Positions 38,985-43,387 of a stretch of DNA of 43,387 nucleotides are shown here, one piece after another. The notes beneath the pieces were generated by a model. That model had not been told where the DNA came from and searched no databases. It was given only the letters and a program-made list of their open reading frames with translations. The DNA lies in NCBI GenBank assembly GCA_028284945.1, contig JANQQJ010000011.1, forward strand, positions 1 through 43,387. Direction: 5' to 3'. How positions within the stretch are numbered: the first letter of the stretch is position 1; every line of letters starts with the position of its first letter. The translations under genes and the position numbers were made by a program. Origin of the DNA: Alphaproteobacteria bacterium. GTDB lineage: Bacteria > Pseudomonadota > Alphaproteobacteria > SMXS01.

Positions 38985-39880
38985 TGCGCCATCTCGATTG
39001 GGACCGGGATGGCACGGACTGGCCCAACCGGGATTATAGTGACTTTGTTGAGGCCGGTCGCCTGCGCTGGCATGTCCAGCAAATGGGGCAGGGGCCTGTG
39101 CTTCTTTTGCTGCACGGGACAGGCGCCTCAACCCATTCCTGGCGCGGATTGATGCCGCTGCTCGCATCGCAGTTTCGGGTGATTGCGCCTGATCTGCCAG
39201 GGCATGGCTTTACGTCTCCGGCGTCGTCGACGCTTCTTTCGCTGCCCGGCATGGCTCGTGCCGTTGGCGATCTGCTTCAGAAGCTTGATGCCAATCCGGT
39301 GCAAATTGCGGGGCATTCAGCCGGCGCGGCGGTCGCCATTCAAATGGCTGTGGGCCGTCAGGCCAGCCCGGATTCGATAACCAGCATTAATGGTGCCCTG
39401 CTGCCCTGGCGGGGGCTGGCAGGCCAGATATTCTCGCCAATGGCGAAGGTCCTTGCCTCCACCTCTATTGCGCCGCGGCTCTTTGCCAGGCAGGCCGGGC
39501 AGCAGTCGGTGATCGAACGCATGGTGCGTGAAACCGGGTCGGCCATTGATGATGAAGGTGTTGAACTGTATCGCCGCTTGGCTGCGGCATCCGGGCACGT
39601 CTCAGCCACGTTGGGTATGATGGCCAATTGGGACCTGCATTCTCTGCAACCCGAACTGCGTCGCCTTAAGACGCCGGTCCACTTTATCATCGGTGAGAAT
39701 GACAGAACCATTCTGCCAAGGGATGCGCGGCGGGCGGCCGCACAAGTGCCCGGCGCCAAGATCGCCTCACTGCCGGGGTTGGGCCATTTGGCGCATGAAG
39801 AGGCCCCGGAAAAAGTGGCGGAAATCATCATTCCAGCCGCAAGCGGTGGCAAAACGATGAAGGCTGCGGGGGTGCGTTGA
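38984..39880 (+). CDS. bchO: BchO, magnesium chelatase accessory alpha/beta hydrolase
   Basis: A 298-residue alpha/beta hydrolase found with bchID in many purple bacteria. The oxyanion region LLLLHGTGASTHSWRGLMP, the nucleophile elbow GHSAG with Ser112, the acid region FIIGENDRTI and the catalytic histidine in LPGLGHLAHEEAPE are all in place. It begins RHLDWDRDGTDWPNRDYSDFVEAGRLRWHVQ, split here by the characteristic DWPNRDYS pattern. Its exact reaction is unknown. Confidence 0.95.
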   Translation: MRHLDWDRDGTDWPNRDYSDFVEAGRLRWHVQQMGQGPVLLLLHGTGASTHSWRGLMPLLASQFRVIAPDLPGHGFTSPASSTLLSLPGMARAVGDLLQKLDANPVQIAGHSAGAAVAIQMAVGRQASPDSITSINGALLPWRGLAGQIFSPMAKVLASTSIAPRLFARQAGQQSVIERMVRETGSAIDDEGVELYRRLAAASGHVSATLGMMANWDLHSLQPELRRLKTPVHFIIGENDRTILPRDARRAAAQVPGAKIASLPGLGHLAHEEAPEKVAEIIIPAASGGKTMKAAGVR

Positions 39881-39940
39881 TCTCTTGCGGTGCGCGCTGC
39901 GTATCAGGACTTTGCGCCTTTACTTAGAAATCGAGGCAAT

Positions 39941-41233
39941 ATGAAACTGCCGCAGAGCCATCCGCAACGGCTGCTATTGAATGATGAGGTTCATGCCCGC
40001 CCCCCGATGGCGTTGCGGCCGCCGCAACGGTTGTCCTATCTGGCGATGCTGTCGGACCCCAGTTTCGGCGATGTCGAATGGCGCGGGGTGCGTGACCTCG
40101 CGCACCAATTCGGTAAAAGCCTGCCCACCAAATTCGCCAATCATTGCCGAATCGACCTCGGGCCGTTTCAGCTCACCTGGGAACGCCATGCCGAGTTCGC
40201 CCGCTATACAATCGTTGCACCGGATGACGGCAGCGCACCCTTTGAGTCACCGGCGCTTGAGCTCTTGCCTGAGGCCTGGATTTCCGGCCTGCCGGGGCAA
40301 CTGGTTCAGGCGACTCATGGCGTCATCCGTCCGGCCCGGTCGAGAAAGCTCGATTTTGATGGTATCGCGCAGGATTATTTTGACGGTAACACACTGGTCG
40401 GGGCGCTGATCGGCGGCGATGCGGGGCTCGCGTTGACGGACTTCCGGGTCCGTGCCGACGGCTTCACCCGGTTGCTCATCGAAGATCGCAGCATGACCAG
40501 CCGCCAGGCGGGACGGTATGTGCAGCGTATTCTGGAAATTGACACATACAGAATCCTGGCGCTCATGGCGCTTCCGGTCGCGCAGCAGCAGCGGCCTTTC
40601 TTGCAGACCTGCGAGCATGAGCTGGAACAGATCACCACGGCGATGGCCAGCGCCCGAGAAAAGGATGAACCGGTGCTGCTCGACCGGTTGACCCGATTAG
40701 CCGCAGAGATTGAGCATCGCTATTCGGCGAGCCATTTCCGGTTCAGCGCTGCGACAGCTTATTATGCGCTGGTTCAAAACCGAATTGATGAGTTGCGTGA
40801 AACCCGCCTGCAGGGCCTGCAGACATTTCGGGAGTTCACCCAGCGCCGCCTTGAGCCGGCGATGAACACATGTGAAGCGGTTCGTGCCCGGCATGAAGGA
40901 CTTTCAGAACGCATGGCGCGGGCCACCCAGCTTCTATCGACTCGGGTCGACATCACGAGCGAGCGGCAGAATCAGGCGTTGCTCGAATCCATGGACCGGC
41001 GCGCCAAGCTTCAGCTGCGGCTGCAGCAGACGGTCGAGGGACTGTCGGTGGCGGCCATCACCTATTATGTCGTTGGTCTGGTCGGTTATGGGGCAAAGGG
41101 CCTGAAAGCCCTGGGTTTGCCGGTCAATTCCGACGTTGCGATCGGGTTGAGTATTCCCGTGGTCGCGATCCTGGCGGCGATGGGTGTGCGCCATGTTCGG
41201 CGCATGGCACAGGAAGCGAAAAAGAATGTGTAA
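39941..41233 (+). CDS. DUF3422 membrane-anchored protein
   Basis: A 430-residue DUF3422 protein. The N-terminal part contains HPQRLLLNDEVHARPPMAL and the central DFRVRADGFTRLLIEDRSM. A long helical middle section (about residues 230-370) with many charged residues suggests a coiled coil, and the C-terminus has two transmembrane helices (VAAITYYVVGLVGYGAKGL and VAIGLSIPVVAILAAMGV) followed by a basic tail. The function of the family is unknown. I chose the ATG at 39941 over an upstream start at 39890. Its position between bchO and crtI is unusual. Confidence 0.88.
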   Translation: MKLPQSHPQRLLLNDEVHARPPMALRPPQRLSYLAMLSDPSFGDVEWRGVRDLAHQFGKSLPTKFANHCRIDLGPFQLTWERHAEFARYTIVAPDDGSAPFESPALELLPEAWISGLPGQLVQATHGVIRPARSRKLDFDGIAQDYFDGNTLVGALIGGDAGLALTDFRVRADGFTRLLIEDRSMTSRQAGRYVQRILEIDTYRILALMALPVAQQQRPFLQTCEHELEQITTAMASAREKDEPVLLDRLTRLAAEIEHRYSASHFRFSAATAYYALVQNRIDELRETRLQGLQTFREFTQRRLEPAMNTCEAVRARHEGLSERMARATQLLSTRVDITSERQNQALLESMDRRAKLQLRLQQTVEGLSVAAITYYVVGLVGYGAKGLKALGLPVNSDVAIGLSIPVVAILAAMGVRHVRRMAQEAKKNV

Positions 41234-41253
41234 ACCCAATTTCTTGCTGAATC

Positions 41254-41271
41254 TGTCTAGTCGCTGTTACA
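41254..41271 (+). promoter_or_regulatory. PpsR/CrtJ-type box upstream of crtI
   Basis: TGTCTAGTCGCTGTTACA fits the TGT-N12-ACA consensus of the redox-responsive photosynthesis repressor PpsR/CrtJ. It lies in the 47-base gap between the DUF3422 gene and crtI, ending nine bases before the crtI ATG, where it would overlap the promoter. PpsR itself is not in this window. Confidence 0.55.
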
Positions 41272-41280
41272 GTTTGAGGC

Positions 41281-42816
41281 ATGTATGCCAGCAAGCCGCC
41301 ACAACCGATTGACCAGATGACGGGAAAACGCCCGCCGCATGCGGTCATTATCGGTAGCGGGTTTGGTGGGCTGGCTGCTGCGGTCCGGCTTGGTGCGCGG
41401 GGCTACCGTGTCACGATAGTTGAGAAATTGGACGCGCCAGGCGGCCGCGCCTATGTCCACCGTCAGGACGGATTTACGTTCGACGCGGGCCCAACGATCA
41501 TCACCGCGCCGTTTCTCTTTGAAGAACTCTGGCAGCTTTGCGGCCGGCGTATGTCCGATGATGTCGAACTGAAAGCAATGACGCCGTTCTATCAAATCCG
41601 GTTCGACGACGGGGAGTGCTTCCATTGCAGCGATGATGCCGAGGCCATGCGGGCCGAAGTCGCGCGCTTCTCACCCTCTGATGTCGACGGCTACGAACGC
41701 TTTATGAAGTCAAGCGAGGCGATCTATCAGGTCGGGTTCGAGCAGCTTGGCCATGTGCCGTTTTCAAGCCTGACGGACATGGCCAAGGTCGTGCCGGACC
41801 TGTTCAAGCTGAAGAGCTACCGGACGGTTTATGGTCTGGTTTCCAGCTATATCCGCGACCCCCGGCTCAGGATCGCGTTCAGCTTCCACCCGCTGCTGAT
41901 CGGCGGCAACCCGTTCACGACCACGTCGGTCTATGCGCTGATCTCGTTTCTGGAACGCCGATGGGGCGTCCATTCAGCGATGGGGGGGACGGGCAGCCTG
42001 GTGAACGGCCTGGTCAATCTGATCGAAAGCCAGGGAAGTACCATTCGATACAATGCGCAGGTGGATGAAATCACCGTCACGGGTGGGCAGGCGCGGGGCG
42101 TCCGGCTGGAAGATGGTGAGACCATCGAGGCGGATATCGTCGTCTCCAACGCCGACTCTGCCTGGACCTATAAGAACCTGCTGCCGTCCATAAACCGCCG
42201 CCGTTGGACCGATAGAAGGATCGAAAGGTCCCGGTCGTCCATGAGCCTGTTTGTCTGGTATTTCGGCACCAAGAAACAATATGCCGATGTGCCGCACCAC
42301 TCGATCCTGCTCGGCCCGCGCTATCGCGAACTGCTCGACGATATCTTTGAACAAAAGGTGCTGGCTGACGATTTCAGCCTCTATCTCCATCGCCCGACCG
42401 CGACGGACCCGTCGCTCGCGCCCGATGGCTGCGACGCGTTTTATGTGCTGTCGCCGGTGCCCCATCTTGAAAGCGGAACAGACTGGTCGCTGGCTGCCGA
42501 ACCCTATCGGTCAGCAATCGCCCAGCGGCTGAGCGAAACGGTTCTACCGGGCCTCGAGGATGAGATCGTTACATCACGGATGACGACGCCTGATGATTTT
42601 GAAAGCCGGCTTCTGTCCTTCCGCGGGGCCGCATTCGGCCTGGAACCGGTATTCATGCAAAGCGCGTGGTTCCGCCCGCACAACAAAAGCGAAGAAGTTG
42701 ACCGATTATATCTGGTCGGTGCCGGCACCCATCCGGGTGCGGGGCTGCCCGGTGTGTTATCCTCTGCCCGTGTCCTTGATTCAGTGGTGCCCAATGCCGT
42801 CGACCTTGTCCAATAA
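41281..42816 (+). CDS. crtI: Phytoene desaturase
   Basis: A 511-residue CrtI-type FAD enzyme that introduces the conjugated double bonds of phytoene to give neurosporene or lycopene. The dinucleotide-binding loop is IGSGFGGLAAAVRL (Gly25-Gly30 region), followed by EKLDAPGGRAYVHRQDGFTFDAGPT, and the C-terminal signature LYLVGAGTHPGAGLPGVLSSA. The final product (three or four desaturations) cannot be predicted. The start codon is ATG at 41281 with GAGG close before it. It overlaps crtB by 23 bases. Confidence 0.95.
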   Translation: MYASKPPQPIDQMTGKRPPHAVIIGSGFGGLAAAVRLGARGYRVTIVEKLDAPGGRAYVHRQDGFTFDAGPTIITAPFLFEELWQLCGRRMSDDVELKAMTPFYQIRFDDGECFHCSDDAEAMRAEVARFSPSDVDGYERFMKSSEAIYQVGFEQLGHVPFSSLTDMAKVVPDLFKLKSYRTVYGLVSSYIRDPRLRIAFSFHPLLIGGNPFTTTSVYALISFLERRWGVHSAMGGTGSLVNGLVNLIESQGSTIRYNAQVDEITVTGGQARGVRLEDGETIEADIVVSNADSAWTYKNLLPSINRRRWTDRRIERSRSSMSLFVWYFGTKKQYADVPHHSILLGPRYRELLDDIFEQKVLADDFSLYLHRPTATDPSLAPDGCDAFYVLSPVPHLESGTDWSLAAEPYRSAIAQRLSETVLPGLEDEIVTSRMTTPDDFESRLLSFRGAAFGLEPVFMQSAWFRPHNKSEEVDRLYLVGAGTHPGAGLPGVLSSARVLDSVVPNAVDLVQ

Positions 42817-43387
42817 GTGTTTCACCAACCCGGATGACCTTGCGGCGTGCCGGGCGCTTTTAAGCGATGGGTCTCGGACATTCCTCGCAGCGGCGCGTGT
42901 GTTGCCCCGCCGGGTGCATGAGCCGGCGACGGCGCTTTATGCATTTTGCCGGATTGCGGATGATGCCGTCGACGTCGATGGCGGGCAGATCGCTGCGGTG
43001 GCCCGCCTTCAAAAACGGTTGGACCGCGCCTATGCGGGCAGACCCGTCGATACGCCAGTGGATAGAGCCTTTGCGGATGTCGTCGCGCATTTCGATATGC
43101 CACGTGCGATTCCGGAGGCGCTATTGGAAGGTCTTGCCTGGGATGTTGAAGGCCGCCGGTACAAGACGCTGTCGGACCTGTATGAATATGCAGCACGGGT
43201 TGCCGGCACGGTCGGGGTGATGATGGCCGTTTTGATGGGCCGCCGGTCGCCGGAGGCGCTGGCCAGAGCCTGCGATCTGGGCGTTGCGATGCAGCTTAGC
43301 AATATCGCCCGCGATGTCGGCGAGGATGCCAGAACTGGCCGGATATACCTGCCTGAACAATGGTTTGCTGAAGCAGGGCTGGACGCC
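42794..43387 (+). CDS. crtB: Phytoene synthase, 3' end missing
   Basis: The first 198 codons of CrtB, which condenses two geranylgeranyl diphosphates to phytoene. SRTFLAAARVLP is at 27-38, the first aspartate-rich motif is ALYAFCRIADDAVD (47-60), and the second is QLSNIARDVGEDARTGRIYLP (168-187, split across the Asp pair), both magnesium-diphosphate sites. The frame runs off the window. The ATG lies inside crtI, 23 bases before its stop, so the two are probably translationally coupled. Confidence 0.93.
   Translation, partial: MPSTLSNKCFTNPDDLAACRALLSDGSRTFLAAARVLPRRVHEPATALYAFCRIADDAVDVDGGQIAAVARLQKRLDRAYAGRPVDTPVDRAFADVVAHFDMPRAIPEALLEGLAWDVEGRRYKTLSDLYEYAARVAGTVGVMMAVLMGRRSPEALARACDLGVAMQLSNIARDVGEDARTGRIYLPEQWFAEAGLDA

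Overview
The window looks like a chromosomal segment of a phototrophic alphaproteobacterium, probably Rhodospirillales-like. It is moderately GC-rich, has alphaproteobacterial gene orders (uvrC-pgsA-moaD-moaE; yqeY-dnaG-rpoD), and its right end enters a bacteriochlorophyll/carotenoid photosynthesis gene cluster. The assignment rests on protein motifs and gene order only; no database search was possible.

Layout. 1-2.8 kb: 3' part of proC, a DinB-fold protein, an SDR, a MarR regulator. 2.8-11.2 kb: ilvE on the plus strand, then minus-strand operons: uvrC-pgsA-moaD-moaE (repair, phospholipid, molybdopterin) and msrP-msrQ-caxA-SDR-folB (periplasmic methionine sulfoxide repair, cation exchange, pterin metabolism). 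An AT-rich, DnaA-box-bearing intergenic stretch separates folB from uvrC. 11.2-16.4 kb is the most accessory part: dps, a PGPGW membrane protein, a bacterial matrix-metalloproteinase-like protein with a seven-repeat propeller, a leaderless cobalamin-binding-type protein and two acetyltransferase genes. 16.5-24.4 kb: aspartate-type aminotransferase, DUF4112, uvrB, a 55-residue membrane protein behind a perfect FNR-type box, an unexplained structured intergenic region, LysR, trxB, Lrp, greA. 24.4-33.8 kb: carA-carB, then yqeY-dnaG-rpoD divergently. 34-35.3 kb: an LLM oxidoreductase and a CAU-anticodon tRNA. 35.5 kb to the end: tspO, bchI-bchD-bchO, a DUF3422 membrane protein, crtI and the start of crtB, all on the plus strand.

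How it works together. BchI and BchD are two of the three magnesium chelatase subunits (BchH is not here), BchO is the usual accessory hydrolase, and CrtB-CrtI make and desaturate phytoene. TspO is a tetrapyrrole-linked membrane protein often found in such clusters. Several intergenic palindromes fit redox, iron or damage regulators: a TGT-N12-ACA PpsR/CrtJ-type box before crtI, a perfect TTGAT-N4-ATCAA box before the 55-aa protein, an Irr-like palindrome before dps, and a near-consensus LexA box before uvrB. MoaD/MoaE help make the molybdopterin that MsrP uses.

Non-coding content: one tRNA, clear intrinsic terminators after the small membrane protein and after rpoD, and five intergenic inverted-repeat elements of at least three types. 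I saw no CRISPR array, insertion sequence, prophage or rRNA. Most interesting for follow-up are the MMP-like protease, the FNR-box membrane protein, the possible origin-like region at 7.1-7.4 kb, and the structured intergenic region at 21.0-21.3 kb.
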